Shown here piece after piece: positions 1 through 11,549 of a stretch of 64,000 bases of DNA (position 1 is its first letter; each line of letters begins with the position of its first letter). The notes under the pieces are model-generated. The model was not told the DNA's origin. It made no database searches and was given only the letters and a program-made list of their open reading frames with translations. The position numbers and the translations under genes were made by a program. Source of the stretch: Vombatus ursinus (taxonomy: Eukaryota > Chordata > Mammalia > Diprotodontia > Vombatidae); NCBI RefSeq assembly GCF_900497805.2, contig NW_020954569.1:20432774-20496773 (forward strand). The letters are read 5' to 3'.

Positions 1-757
1 TGGTAACACTAGTTGCAAGTTTTCAATGGCAGAAATTATAAAATTGTATTCCTTATGTCTTCTTATTTCAAAGAAACAATAGTTTATAAAAGAGCTTTTG
101 ATTGGAGTTGAGATCAGGTCCTTTTTTTTTTAATATGGAACTGATTTCTAAAAGGAATCCTTGTTTATTTGACATTCTAAATGCAATTCTTCTTAGATCA
201 ATGGAGCCATAACATTTTTATTGCTTGAACATACCCTTCTTTCAATGTACTCTCCCTAAAGCTCCTAACATCCTTTTGGTTATTATCACTATTGTTTTTA
301 ATTTAATGAACACTTAATTTAGGGTACTTATCTCACTAATACTGCCTGTATTCTGATTTCCTTGTCCTTTGGGAAGGACATATAGAGAAGTTATTCTCTT
401 GTTGCAGACAGAGAAAGAACTTCAATTATTGTGACTTTTAATGATTTATTTCTACTCATTGATGGATAAATGAGCATCAAGCTCTATAGGACTTTTTAAA
501 ACCTCTAAGAATTTTTCCCCTTGTAATATGCTTATGCTTTGAGTGTTTTCTTCTTCTAAGAGGAGTAATTTATTGTTATTTTTGCTTCCAACTGAATTAA
601 ATCAGAAGTAAAGTAAGGATACCTTGCACAAATGAAAGCCTCTTATATCTCTGATGCCAAGTTGTATTTGAAGGTGACTAGAAAAGCTGTCTGAAGAACC
701 ACTTTAATTTGTATTTATATGACAAGCTTCTGTAACAATATAGTTACACTGGGACCT
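1..757. other. Unrecognised AT-rich unique sequence
   Basis: I see no repeat family, RNA gene or convincing coding frame here. Confidence 0.5.
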
Positions 758-840
758 CATCCAATTCAATAAATGTTTATTAAGTGCATATGATGTTTGA
801 GGCAAAGAAATAACCATAGGGATAGGACTGGAACTGTTAT
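758..840 (-). mobile_element. L2 3'-end fragment
   Basis: The block caataaatgtttattaagtg is the reverse complement of the usual L2 tail (gcttaataaatg preceded by cctggcacatagtagg). Short and decayed, so the family call is moderate. Confidence 0.45.
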
Positions 841-1060
841 TTCAATGATATAAGGATCTCCTGATAGAGAAATTCCTTTTAACAATGTAGGTTCAAACAT
901 TCTCTGAAACTTACAGTTATTACTTCAATATCATATGGGTTAGGGGCTCTGTGTCCCTGCAATCTGGAAAATCTGCATAAAGTTTTTGGCCCTTCCTTTG
1001 TACCAGCAAAGAAGCCTGACTTTTTTTTTCCTTTTTTCCTTAATAAGGTATTTATAGTAC

Positions 1061-1202
1061 TTTTTTTGGCTAGGCAATGGGGTGAAGTGACTTGCCCAGG
1101 GTCACACAGCTGGTAAGTGTCAAGTGTCTGAGGCCAGATTTGAACTCAGGCCCTCCTGATTCCAGGGCTGCTGCTCTATCCACTGCACCATCTAGTTTCC
1201 CC
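1061..1202 (-). mobile_element. Marsupial tRNA-derived SINE, complete
   Basis: The reverse complement reads ggggaaactagatggtgcag, then a B-box-like gttcaaat, then gtgaccctgggcaagtcac and ccattgcctagcc with an A-rich tail. It is flanked by the 8-bp direct repeat tatagtac (1053-1060 and 1203-1210), which supports a retroposed insertion with both ends intact. Well conserved, so probably one of the younger insertions in this part of the window. Confidence 0.85.
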
Positions 1203-1419
1203 TATAGTACCATATTGTAAAATTTGGGTTGATATTACATAATGCTATACATACATTTCATGCATTTCTGAGTTTCTAACATTTTCTGTGTTGTCTGTTG
1301 GACTTTGCATGTCATCTACATCTTTCTCAAAATTCCCCAAAAGTTTCCCATTTAATTTCTTATACCAATCCATGAAACTTCAATAGGGAAAGTTGAGATA
1401 TGGAAGGAATAATAAACTG

Positions 1420-1535
1420 TATCTCCTTAGAGAGCTGGTAGGGACCCTGAGAGGTTTAGTGACTTCGCCAGAGACACATTATCAGTATATGTCAGAGGTG
1501 AGACTTTTTTCTTTAACCATTACACAGTGATGCAT
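1420..1535 (-). mobile_element. MIR/CORE-SINE fragment
   Basis: The antisense tRNA-related block (gagaggtttagtgacttcgcc) and the following degenerate B-box area match the MIR pattern in reverse. Highly diverged. Confidence 0.5.
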
Positions 1536-1623
1536 CAGGGATTCGAAAACAAAAACAACAAAAATAACCTCTGTCCTTAAGATATTCGCATTTTATTTGT
1601 TAAGAATACAGCAAATAAATAAA

Positions 1624-1736
1624 ATATATAAAGCCCTTTCCAAGCCATATGGTGCTATGTAAGAATGCTAAGTATGCTTATACTTATTATTATCACTATC
1701 ATCATAGTTTAGTAACAACAAAATTTTTATTTTTTT
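1624..1736 (+). repeat. Left arm of a 113-bp inverted repeat (MIR 3' tail plus flank)
   Basis: Reads aaagccctttccaagccata, then ggtgctatgtaag, a (TTA)n-like run and catagtttagtaacaacaaa. The reverse complement of 3193-3306 matches it with about five substitutions and one single-base length difference. Both arms share odd substitutions and non-MIR flank, so this is a duplication in inverted orientation and not two independent SINE insertions. Confidence 0.85.
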
Positions 1737-2029
1737 AAAATATATAAAAATAAAATAAAATAAATTACACAAATAAATAATATAAATTTAAAGTAATGCT
1801 GTGACCCTGGGCCAGAGTTTTGCTGGAACTAGCTCTTATCAGCTTAAGAGCCAACTATTAAATTTTCAGGTGAGCAATGATATCTTGGAAAATGGAAGAT
1901 GCTCCAAATGAGTGTTTGATTCACTGTTTTGTTGATCATCTAGACAAGAAAGAAACAAAGAAAATTTTATATTGCAACCTGAAAAAGCGTAACTTTTTTT
2001 GGAGAGCAGGTTATTGAATATTTACTAGC
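1737..2029. other. AT-rich low-complexity and unrecognised sequence
   Basis: A/T run around 1725-1790 followed by unique sequence. Nothing recognisable. Confidence 0.5.
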
Positions 2030-2165
2030 ACACCCTTGACCTAGCCATGACAAGTCATTTCATTTCTGTGTACCTCACATTTCATATATAAAATGAAGGG
2101 TAGTGAACTGGATAATATCTCAGGACCCTTCTTCCTTTAAATCTATTATCCTTTCAACCATGATT
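2030..2165 (+). mobile_element. MIR/CORE-SINE fragment
   Basis: Shows ttgacctagccatgacaagt, the MIR gacctngggcaagtcac block in diverged form, followed by a cctcanntttc equivalent, an aaaatgaagggt motif and a tagatgacct-like stretch. Confidence 0.5.
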
Positions 2166-2439
2166 ATACTGATTTTATCACATGCCATTATTATGGTTTT
2201 ATAGAAGCAGAAATCTAGAAGAGAAATTAGAAATCATCTACTTCAATCCTCCCATTCATCCAACAAATATTTATTAAACAGTTCCTATGTATAAGATGAT
2301 ATGTTAATGCCTTTTGATTGGAATTCCCTCTACCTGTGTAGACCCACACAGGCTCTAAAACTGACACTCTTATTTGCCTGGCAAAATTGAGATGCAGAGA
2401 CACAGTAGGCACAAATAATGAGGAAAGTAAGTAGTTTCT

Positions 2440-3190
2440 TTTTGTAACATGAAGAGGAGCACAGCAAGGTAAACCCTGTACTTATTCTTTTCTTAAATCT
2501 GCATATTTATTGTCAGAAAGTTCTTTTTTTAATCATACTATCTACGTATTTTTCCTAATACTACATGGATTTTTTTAAAATATAAATTAAGTGGCACATA
2601 TTCCTTCAGTGGTCAAGAACACATAGGTTTACAATTTACAAATGACCCCTGGAAAATACTTCAACTTAGCTCTGACTAGAGAATTTAAGTGACTATTCAA
2701 AAGTAACCCCCCCAAATTAGTTCAAACTGTGGACTAGAATCTAATTTCATGTTTCTTGAACTATATTTCAGCTACCTCCTTTATGTTCAGAAATATAGGC
2801 ACACAATAGGCAATTTTGCATAATCTATTCTACCCCTATCACTGTCTCTTTTTTCTCCTCCTCCCCACACCCTACACTTCTCAAAATACCTTTCCTCTTT
2901 GTTTTTTTTTCTTTTTTCTTCCTAAAAATGTTCTAAGGAGAGCTAAGGTTTTTTGGTAATGACAGAGGAGAGACAGACAGCATGGGGAAAACAATCTGGC
3001 TCCTGGCTCCATTCAGAATTGGCTACTTTTCCTTATACCTAACTGCATAGAGAATAAAGCTTCCTGAGCTGTGAGGCCATAATTCAAAGAGCTGTTGAAA
3101 GGAAAAAGGAGATTCTTTATAGATTCTCAGGGCTTAAAGAGTTATTTTTCATAAAGTGAGCCATATTAAACCATTTGCACATTTGAAGTT
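2440..3190. other. Unrecognised unique sequence
   Basis: About 750 bases between MIR/L2 remnants with no family or gene that I can identify. Confidence 0.45.
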
Positions 3191-3192
3191 TC

Positions 3193-3306
3193 TAAAAAAT
3201 AAAAATTTTGTTGTTACTAAACTATGATGATAATGATAATAATAAGCATAAGCATACTTAGCATACTTACTTGGCACCATATGGCTTGGAAAGGGCTTTA
3301 TATATA
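3193..3306 (-). repeat. Right arm of the 113-bp inverted repeat
   Basis: Partner of 1624-1736. Here the arm runs on into the body of a MIR-type SINE (to about 3490), so this locus is the probable source and the left arm the copy. Confidence 0.85.
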
Positions 3307-3490
3307 ATATATTATTAGAGCCTCACAATAACTCTGGTAATAGAGTTTATCCCCACTATATTGATGAAAATCCTGAAGCAGATAATGGTAAAGTGAAGTG
3401 TCCTGGGTCACTCAGCTAGTATATGTTTTAGTCTGGATTTGAACTCAGGCCTTCCTGACTTTCAGATACTATACTTTGCTGCCTATAATA
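3232..3490 (-). mobile_element. MIR/CORE-SINE, nearly full length
   Basis: In reverse it reads a degenerate tRNA head, gatttgaactcagg complement (3435-3455), the tcctgggtcactcagctagt block, the core, and the tail with aaagccctttccaagccata and a TTA run. The whole tRNA-core-tail order is present. Confidence 0.7.
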
Positions 3491-3534
3491 GATCAATATG
3501 GTTCATTACAAGTTATTGAGATAAAAAGGAAATT

Positions 3535-3700
3535 ATAGATCATTTAGTCTAATCCTCTTATATTCAGGTGACAAAACTTGAAACTCAGAAAATTGAATAG
3601 CATTGTACAAGACCATATTATTAGTTTTTGGTTGAATTTCCACTACTAGAACTAAGGTCTCCGGATTCCTAATCCTGAATGCACCATCCTCTCTCACATG
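3535..3700 (-). mobile_element. MIR/CORE-SINE fragment
   Basis: Antisense pattern atcatttagtctaatcctct followed by ggtgacaaaacttgaaactc corresponds to the MIR aaactgaggc region read backwards. Confidence 0.5.
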
Positions 3701-4034
3701 GGCAAACATTTCTTTTTTACAAATTTAATGAAAAATCAAAATTGATTCTTTGTCTTTGTGTTGTTCCTGGTAAAAGACCCTAATTAAGGTCCATTTTTTC
3801 ACTCTCCCTTGTCCCTCACCTTCACAATAACCCTCACCTTGTTTTTGCAATTCTTTAGCTCTAGTTTCCATGAGGTCAATAGGGTTCCATAAGAAAGGAA
3901 GCTTTCTTTCCCAAACCCCTAATTATACAGCACCAAAATCATACACTGAAATATAAGAACAAAGCTAAAATCATATTTTACACAGTTTGTCCAATATTCA
4001 GAATCTCTATCTTATCTTGAATTACATCATCTAT

Positions 4035-4480
4035 ACTATGCATATAAATTCCACAAGTATTGATTCAGCATCTGCTAAATGGAAAGAGTATGTGAGGCAC
4101 TAGAAATAGAAAGAGCAAAGAAGACAGTCTTGACCCTCAATTAGTCTATCATTTGCAGGGAGGAAATGGAATCTACAGAGTTAAATATAACAGAAATGGA
4201 ATGTGAAAGATGTAAAGGAAAGAGATTGACAAGATATCATCTGAAAATTAGAGGAAGAAGAGACAACGTTCAGCATAGGAAATGAATCAAGAATTCATAA
4301 TAAAAGGGTCACCTGAGCTGGGCTTTAAAGGAGAAAAAGATTATTAATAGGCAGAGGTGAAGAGGGAGGGCATGACAGGCATAATGGATAACCTCTATGA
4401 ATTCCCAAAGGGAGGGAAATAGAGAACTAAAAACACAAATATAGCTAGTAGTTCTAGTTTGGCTGGAAAGTAATTATAGA
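4035..4480 (-). mobile_element. L2 LINE 3'-region fragment
   Basis: The order ggcactagaaat, a cagtcttgaccctc stretch, gggctttaaaggag and gggagggcatgacaggcata follows the antisense L2 3' region as seen in better-preserved copies in this window (17985-19375, 50748-52395). Confidence 0.6.
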
Positions 4481-4689
4481 AATTAACTCCTATATGGACA
4501 AAACCTGGAGAACATTTGTGTTATTAAAGATTTTTAATTTAACAGAATTTATTTGGACAACATCAGAAAGACCTTGTTTTGTTTGACCATCTGGTGGGAC
4601 ATGGAAATGACCTAAACATAAGCAAACATTTAAAGATATTCATCAGCTCAGACTACTACTTTGTCAAATACATAACATTAGATCACATG

Positions 4690-5150
4690 TCTGTCAGTCA
4701 ATAAACATGTATTACATGCCTGTTAAGTGCCAGGCACTGCGATATGTGCTGGGGATTTAAATGCTAAAAAGAAAAACAGTCTCTGCCTTCAAGGAGCTCA
4801 CAACTATTGGGGGAAGAAAACAAAAAAAGAGAACTGAAAGAGAAGGTGAGGTGTACCCAAGCAGAAGAATGATGAAGATGTCCAGAATAGTATGACCAGG
4901 TGCAAAATGAAGATGACTGGCCTGGGCCCCCTCCTTAAATGAAGGCTTTGGGATGAGTTATTTGCCCTGCTCTCCAGTCAGAAGGGCACAGGGTACTCAG
5001 GTTGTTGATGAGGTATGTGTACCAAGGCTGATTCTATCTTACAAGGTGATTAGGCTCCTGGGGACATTGTGGAGAAAGGCAAAGGAATACAGCCATGTGG
5101 GAAATGTTTACAAGGAAACAATATTCGATAAATTCATTATGATCCTTTAT
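4690..5150 (-). mobile_element. L2 3' end plus adjoining GC-richer block
   Basis: 4690-4830 is a clear antisense L2 end (gtcagtcaataaacatgtat, gtgccaggcactgc, caaggagctcacaac). The adjoining 4850-5120 is GC-richer than its surroundings, for example cctgggccccctcctt. It may be an L2-tailed SINE or an L2 subfamily 3' UTR, and I could not decide between them. Confidence 0.55.
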
Positions 5151-5239
5151 TGAATGTAATGAAGATCCCTATGTGATGTCATTATTATGAAGGTATGATG
5201 ACATCCCCAGCTATCTTGCCCAGTATTGCCTATAATTTC

Positions 5240-6345
5240 TCTCACTGCCACCTCCTCTACCATTCACAAATAAAATAAATAGTCCCAAGGGGGCATCAGA
5301 ATATTGTTTGCTCCCTATCATCACTTCCAGAATCTCGCTTTACCTCTATAAAGTAGCCATTTTTCCTTTTTTTATACTCCAGTCAATCAAACTTTTCTAC
5401 CAAATCCAAATTATAGTAACTGTAGTTTACTAATGCCCTAGAGGTCATTCTCCCTCCTTTCTCAAGGAGTTCAGCATCTGGCATATTATCTTCCTCTCCT
5501 CCCCAACTCCTGCCCTTATGCTATGATGTTTTCGTATCCACAAAATATCATTTGCTAAGATAGTTTAATATCCGCATAGTATTTCCTCAAATTTCCTAAT
5601 GTCCAAGTCCTTCATTATCCTTAATCTCAAGATCCACTTCCACCTCTGCCACACATAGGATTGGTCAATACTTTCCTTGACCATTGCTCTTGCCCTGACT
5701 TTATATCCCTAACTCTCCAATCTGAGCCCGAGTTATCAATTTCAAATCAATCATATCCTCTACTCTCAAATGCCTTGCCCCTTGTTTATTTCTTGTTAAA
5801 TTCTCAGCTTTGAATTCCTCTCACCATCTGCCATTCCTATGCATGATTTACTGAATTCGGCTAGAGAAAATCTCACAACTGCTGATTGGATACATTATAA
5901 ATTCATGTTATACAACCTGACCAGGGCCCTCAGTGCAGCATAACAATTCTTTCACACACACACACCCACCTCAATTAATTTCCTATTTTACTTACCACAG
6001 AAATTATCTAGGCTTTCTTTCGCTATGAAAACCTCTTATGCTTTTTATTTTCCCCACCTCCTCACTAGAGGAGCCAGCCTCTTACGTTACCGAGAGGACT
6101 GAGATCAGTTGGATATGACCTCCTTATTTTCCCATTATCTTCTATTTACTTGATCTCTTACTAGTTTTTAACTACAAAGAATATATTCATGTTTATTCAT
6201 TTTATATGTATGCGATACACATGTGTTTGATGTTTCCCCAAATAAAATGTAAGGATTGTTTACTTCCTTGTATTTGTTTCTCCAGCATCTAACATAGTGA
6301 GTGGTACATAATAGGCACTCAATGACGGCTCATTTATTGTTAATT
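5240..6345 (+). mobile_element. L2-clade LINE, decayed ORF2 and 3' end
   Basis: Pyrimidine-rich sense L2-like coding remnant (for example acaacctgaccagggccctc near 5915). It ends in a recognisable L2-type tail at 6232-6345: atgtaaggattgtttacttc, ctccagcatctaacatagtg and cataataggcactcaatgac. A short CA run sits at 5953-5966. Confidence 0.5.
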
Positions 6346-6589
6346 ATATTAAAGGAATATACTTTTTACAGAATATGCTTAATTGCCCTTAATCATAATT
6401 TTCAGTAATATGTTTATCATATTTTGAATAAAGAAGAGACATATGATGATACATCACTCTCCTTGGATGGTTGCAAGTATAGCAATTAAAATTAATTTTT
6501 GTTTCCATCACTGTTTTGCAAATATGGTATCTTGCCTTCTAGTGATGTTGGTACCTCATTTAAGGTCTTAAGCAATGTTTTGAGATAAA

Positions 6590-6800
6590 AACAATGATGC
6601 TTCTCCACTAGAAATATAGAAATTTAATAAAATAGATGAATATAGATACAGAACTATAAACAAAATTCTAGAAAATAGATCATAGCAAATAGAATCAAAA
6701 CTATATTCACATTTCCAAATTGAATTTACACCAGAGATTTAAAGATAATAAAAAAAATAAACATCACTATTAACACCAATAATCACATTGATCATTGTAT
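6590..6800 (+). mobile_element. L1 ORF2 fragment, part 1
   Basis: Matches the L1 reverse-transcriptase region by eye: ttctagaaaatagatcatag, agcaaatagaatcaaaacta and aaattgaatttacaccagag correspond to the stretch ending QIEFIPG in L1 ORF2p. Very diverged. It continues at 7262 after an L2 insertion. Confidence 0.55.
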
Positions 6801-7260
6801 ATTATTTCCCTGACTACACTCTGAGATTAATCTAATTCAGACTTTTCTCTATCCTTCACATATTACATGCTGTCTGTTTTATTGGTGTTTTTGTACTGAG
6901 TGTCTCACAAGCCTGAAATCGAGTCTGTCCTTGCCTCTCCCTTATCTAATCCTTTTCTTCCTTTGAGATATAGCTTAAACACCATCTTCTGCATATAGTC
7001 TTTCTTTGTCTCCACAACTGATAGAGCTTTGCCTCCCAAAGTACTTTCTATTTAATGGCTTTGTGCATATTTCCATTATTTTATTTATATTTTTGTTTAT
7101 TGGTACATGTATGTATGTGTGTGTGTATACTTCTTGTCTCATTCACTGTAAAGTGAATTCCATTACTGTATGGATTGTTCCATCTTTTTTTTCCCTGTAT
7201 CTTCAGTAGCTAGTACAGTGCCTAGTGCTTAGCAGTTTAATACATGCTTATCAATTGACC
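6801..7260 (+). mobile_element. L2 3' end lying inside an L1
   Basis: Ends with tagctagtacagtgcctagt, gcttagcag and aatacatgcttatcaattga, the L2 terminal signature, preceded by the cttaaacaccatcttctgca segment of the L2 C-terminal region. L1 ORF2 sequence lies on both sides. Confidence 0.65.
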
Positions 7261-7261
7261 A

Positions 7262-7570
7262 ACTTATTAAAAAAGAAAAACTTCCCATACCATATGATAA
7301 TATCAATAAAGATATCAAAAAGGTCCTTTGACAAAGTACAACATTGCCTTATGCTAAGAACTCTCAAAGGCATGTACTTAATTTTATGTTTTTAATGTGA
7401 TAAAAATGTTGTAGCTAAAATCAAAAGTTGGCATTATTTGTGATAAAGAAACACCAAGAGCTTTCTAAGTAAATGAAGGGGTAAAGCAATGCATTTCTTA
7501 ATTTTTATTTGACATGCTAGAAATGCTATTGATGCTTTGTTGGAATTTGACTGATAAAATAATAACACAG
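7262..7570 (+). mobile_element. L1 ORF2 fragment, part 2
   Basis: Resumes with gataatatcaataaagatat and aaaggtcctttgacaaagta, which encodes the L1 RT stretch (K-FDKVQH). It then passes ttatttgacatgctagaaat, the L1 FDMLLEML-like segment. Together with 6590-6800 this gives one L1 RT region split by an L2. Confidence 0.6.
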
Positions 7571-7769
7571 AAGATGCATGCCAGGTTTTCTTTAGTTTTG
7601 CTATAGGACTGGAAATGTAGATGGGTCAGTTCTGTAGCAGATGCCAGATGGACAGCTTATATGCTACATTAAAAAACACATTATTCAAAGTGATCTAGAG
7701 TAAGGCCTCAACATCTTAGACAGAAACCTAATAGAAGATGAATGGATTAATAAGGCCTAGATGTGTACA

Positions 7770-8260
7770 TAAAATTTTGATGTTTTGGCCCTGACATCAG
7801 GGAGGTGATGCCATGACATGCAAGCGCATTGAATTTAAGTCAGGGAGAGCTGTGCAAAGTTACCAGCCTGACTTTCTCCTCCAGAACCATTTGGATCCAG
7901 TGGAGAGATATAGATCAGGATGACTAGAGATGGCCCTGATTACAATGGGAAGACTTGGTCTTTTTAAGCTAAGGTCTTCAACAGGTGTCAGTATGACAGA
8001 AGCAATGTCCATTCAGTGATTAAGGCTAGGTAAGAAACGAAGCAGAGAGTGGCCTCTTTACCTAGTCAAAAAAAAAAAAAATCACTCTGGGAGAGGAAGA
8101 CCTTCAGGGTTTTTGGCCAAAAGAGAAACAGTTACTATTTCTATCCACTCTGAGCCAATCAGGATCCAAACAGTGACCAAGTGGAGCATGGCCTGGGACC
8201 TGTTGTTGGCAAATCAATGAGAGCAGAATGATTTGGATTTAAGGTGTGATTCTCAAGAAA
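7770..8260 (-). mobile_element. 3' portion of a marsupial composite SINE/LINE
   Basis: In reverse this reads gccatctctagtcatcctga, then a ccactggatccaaatggttc block, then gtcatggcatcacctccctg. I associate that order with the long 3' half of a widespread marsupial SINE and the LINE it derives from. The extension to 8260 includes gagccaatcaggatcc and suggests the LINE 3' UTR more than the short SINE. The family name is uncertain. Confidence 0.45.
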
Positions 8261-8337
8261 ATTAATAAGATTTCAGCCATCAAAATCTGCATTCCTCTGG
8301 GCAGAGCACCTGTAAGTAAAGGCATGATACCCTATGT

Positions 8338-8406
8338 GAATAGAGAGAGAAAAAGAAAGGAAGGAAGAAAGGAAAGAAGGAAGGAAGGAGGAAAGAAAAG
8401 AAAGAT
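8338..8406. repeat. Impure (GGAA)n purine tract
   Basis: Interspersed gaaa/ggaa units over about 65 bases. Frames on both strands here are only repeat translation. Confidence 0.85.
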
Positions 8407-8539
8407 GGGCTGTGTTATCAATGAAGAGTTGAATACAAGTGAAAAACAAGATAAAAAGAAGGCAAGAATGAATTATGACCTGTGCATTTGAAGGAATTAC
8501 AAATATCAATGAGATCAGATAGTGTTCAGTTTACAGTAT

Positions 8540-8765
8540 TGATATACTCACTAGAGTAGATATTCCCACAATCAGGAGACCCATTTTCAAATTCTGCCTA
8601 AGACATTATTAGCTTTGTTACCTTGGCCATTCCCTTAACTTCTCAGAGACTGTTTTCTTATGCAGCAAAAGGGGATAATAGTACTTGTTCCATATATCTG
8701 AAAGGGGTATTGTAAAGAAAATTAGGGAAGCTTAAAGCACAATAGAGTTATGATTATGAGTGTTG
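8540..8765 (+). mobile_element. MIR/CORE-SINE
   Basis: Sense order: ttcaaattctgcctaagaca, the gttaccttggccattccctt block, aaggggataatagtacttgt and tattgtaaagaaaattaggg, then aagcacaatagag at the tail. Confidence 0.6.
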
Positions 8766-9394
8766 AATATCCAAATGCAGGAAACTGCCTTTACAACAGC
8801 TCTTATAAAGCATTACTTTTTAAAGTAAAAATAATTAAAGTCATTTGGATTACATGTGCATTTAATGTCTCTGTGATAAACCTTAACTCTTTTAACATAG
8901 TAACTTAAGGATTTCCTATGTAGGAAAATGTCCAATTAGTTTCATTTCTGTTCATTTTTATTACCTGTTGGTAGAACACTAAAGCCAGGGGAGAAATTAG
9001 AAGGTTATAAAATGACTTAGGGAGAGGTATATCATGCTTCTGTTTGGAATGTGCTCATGGAGTCAGTAGCAGTAGATATTCAAGTTACTTATGGTGAATA
9101 TAGCTAGTACATCCACAGTTTTCTTGTGTGTTAAAGCCTAAAGCATTTGGTGGATCAAATAAAGCCAAATTTAAAAAAAAAAGTTTTCTTGCCTTGGGTA
9201 CCTTTACAATAGATTTCTCACAGATAAAGCCTTTTAAGATTTGAAAGAAATCCAGGTCTTAAACAAAACATACTTATATATATTTTTTTAATTAAACATC
9301 AACAAAAAGAGGTCTGGATGTGTTAATATTAGAATATGGAGGTAAATTTCCTTCCTTGTAATCTATAGGACATTTTCTTTTCTAAGTGATGGCT
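8766..9394. other. Unrecognised unique sequence
   Basis: No repeat or gene identified. Confidence 0.45.
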
Positions 9395-9610
9395 GATTTA
9401 GAAAAGCAGCATAACATAATGTGGGGCTCAGATTCAGTAAGACTGGGTTCAGTTTCTGCATCTGACTCATACCTGTTTGTGATCTTAAGCAAGTGATTTA
9501 CAATCTCAGTTGCTCCATCAAAATATAACAGTAAGTAGCAGAGCAATTGCAGTGATAGAAGGACTTTCTTTACTGAAAGTTACCTATACCAATGAAATCA
9601 CTGATGCAGA
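9395..9610 (+). mobile_element. THER/MIR-type CORE-SINE
   Basis: A tRNA-like head (gcataacataatgtggggct), cttaagcaagtgatttacaa, and a 3' part ending tacctataccaatgaaatca. The accaatgaaatca ending is shared with the SINE at 35865-36055 and, reversed, with 61105-61200. Confidence 0.6.
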
Positions 9611-10834
9611 AAAAAAAATATGCTCTCCATTTTCTGGACAGGCCCTTCTTAGGAAAAACAGCCCCTAGTTCTGAGAATTTGGAATATACTCAACTTGGCA
9701 GCCTGCAGTCAAAAGCCTCAGAGCAGTTTCTGTTTTGGTTTTTTGTTGTTGTTGTTGTTTTTGTTTTTTTGGTTTTTTTTGTTTTTTTTTTTGAAATTAA
9801 CTAGCCTTGGCAGAGACATCTGTGTCCATGGCCTTAGAGCCTCATTCCCTTCCTGAATTAACTAGCCCAATGTGGTGATAGCCTCCCACAATATCTCCAT
9901 CCAGAACCACTTTGTATTTATTAGGTAAGTGCTTTGAATTTCCATTACTTTAAAATTAATTTCCAGGGGAATTTCGCTTACATAAGAGCTGTTTGAGACA
10001 CATTGAATTAGACTATATTGTGGAGCTATTTCCTTATCCTATTTTAACAAGGTTTCTGTTTTTACTGGGAGTTGGGATTGCCTCAGTAGATTATAAATAT
10101 TAAACAACCACAAACTGATCATTCAGTGTAATTCATGACAAAGTTAATCCTTAAACCCAAAACTCAAGTACCCTAAGACTCCAAGATAGTCACTTTACTT
10201 TTGATGTTTTACATTGTGAACAAAAGAACAATATCATCCTGATAATAAAGACATTTAAAAGAAAGCAATTTTTTGAGACTAGGGAAATTATCTGTTTGTC
10301 TTAATTCCCTGTTTAAACTTAGTTGTATTTTCCCCCTTTGCCAGAAATATCCTTCACATGAAAGTTTGTTCAATGCTAATCTCTTATTTAACCTATCCCA
10401 GTTACATTATATTTCAGAATAACAAAATATTACTCCAAGGATCAATAGAATTTAATCAGCTTGCATTGAAACAGCAGATGTGTTCTTGAACTGAATACAC
10501 TGAGGAAAATGCAGGTTGTTTAGGTTTGAATTGCTACCTGTTGATCTTGCTCCATGATCAGTCTTTACATCTTGAAAGTAACACCTCCCAAGACAGAATT
10601 CACTTTTTTCCCAGCTGTTCAGCATTTTTTCAGCTAAAAAGAGTATACCAATCCTTTTAAAAACAAATAGCTAATTTTACAGGATTTAGAAAAGCTAATG
10701 TTAAGAGAGCTTTATTTACAAAAACAACACTCATATGCAATGTCAAAAGAAAAAAAATCTTTTGGATTGCTGGCATTATCATATTACACCTTCCAAATAT
10801 TGTATTACTAGCATATGTGGCCATTTTCAATGTT
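9611..10834. other. Unrecognised sequence with a T/G-rich tract
   Basis: A T-rich run (9733-9793, with a gtt-gtt-gtt core) is followed by a near-direct repeat of gaattaactagcc (about 9793 and 9857) 50 bases apart. The rest to 10834 is unrecognised. Confidence 0.4.
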
Positions 10835-11000
10835 TCATAGAATTATAGCATTTCAGTGTTTGATAAGGGTACTGAGGTAAATATAGTTTAGGTGACTTAT
10901 TCAGCATTACACAGTTAATAATTTTCTTAAGTCACATTTGACCTCAGATCTTTCTGACTCCAGATCATTTGCTCTACCTTCTGCACAACTTAGTTTTAGT
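10835..11000 (-). mobile_element. MIR/CORE-SINE fragment
   Basis: Antisense: gggtactgaggtaaatatag, gtgacttattcagcattaca, and acctcagatctttctgactc, then ctctaccttctgcac at the tRNA-like head. Confidence 0.6.
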
Positions 11001-11549
11001 GAGTGATTCCCTACTCAGTCAAAGTGAGGCAGCTATTTGATGACCCAATAATAACAATAGAAAGGTATTTTGTCATCCTGGAATATGTATATAAGACATA
11101 ACAGAAATACTTCCGAGAGCTGTTAAAATGTATGACAGCTACTCTAATCTGATAAATTATATGACACTAATATTATTGTTAGAAGGAACCTAAAAAGGGT
11201 TGCCAAAAATTGCAAAGCCTTGGTCAAAAAGCCTCAGTGGCTTTTATTTTCTTCATTATTGCCCCTTGAAGGCAAAAAATGCAAAATAAAAAATTTGTTT
11301 TAGGAAGTTAACTGGCTAAAAATGTGGTATATGAGAATGGGACATTGCCTTCTAGACAATGGATTAAATATGATGATGGCAGATTCCAAGTTAGAGATGA
11401 AGTTCACCTAGGAAAAAAAAAAGTCTGATAAGAATATATTAGCTGGGGTAACAATGTAATCTAATCAAGAGGTTTTTAAGCTAAAATGAATATTCAAGGG
11501 AGGGTCTATATCTTCCCCCCTAATATCAGCTATTAAATAGAGCAATAAG

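Noticed and set aside
9793-9870. Target duplication gaattaactagcc around a retroposon
   Set aside because: Only about 50 bases lie between the copies and the T-rich tract is outside them, which does not fit a retroposed insert. A local duplication is more likely.
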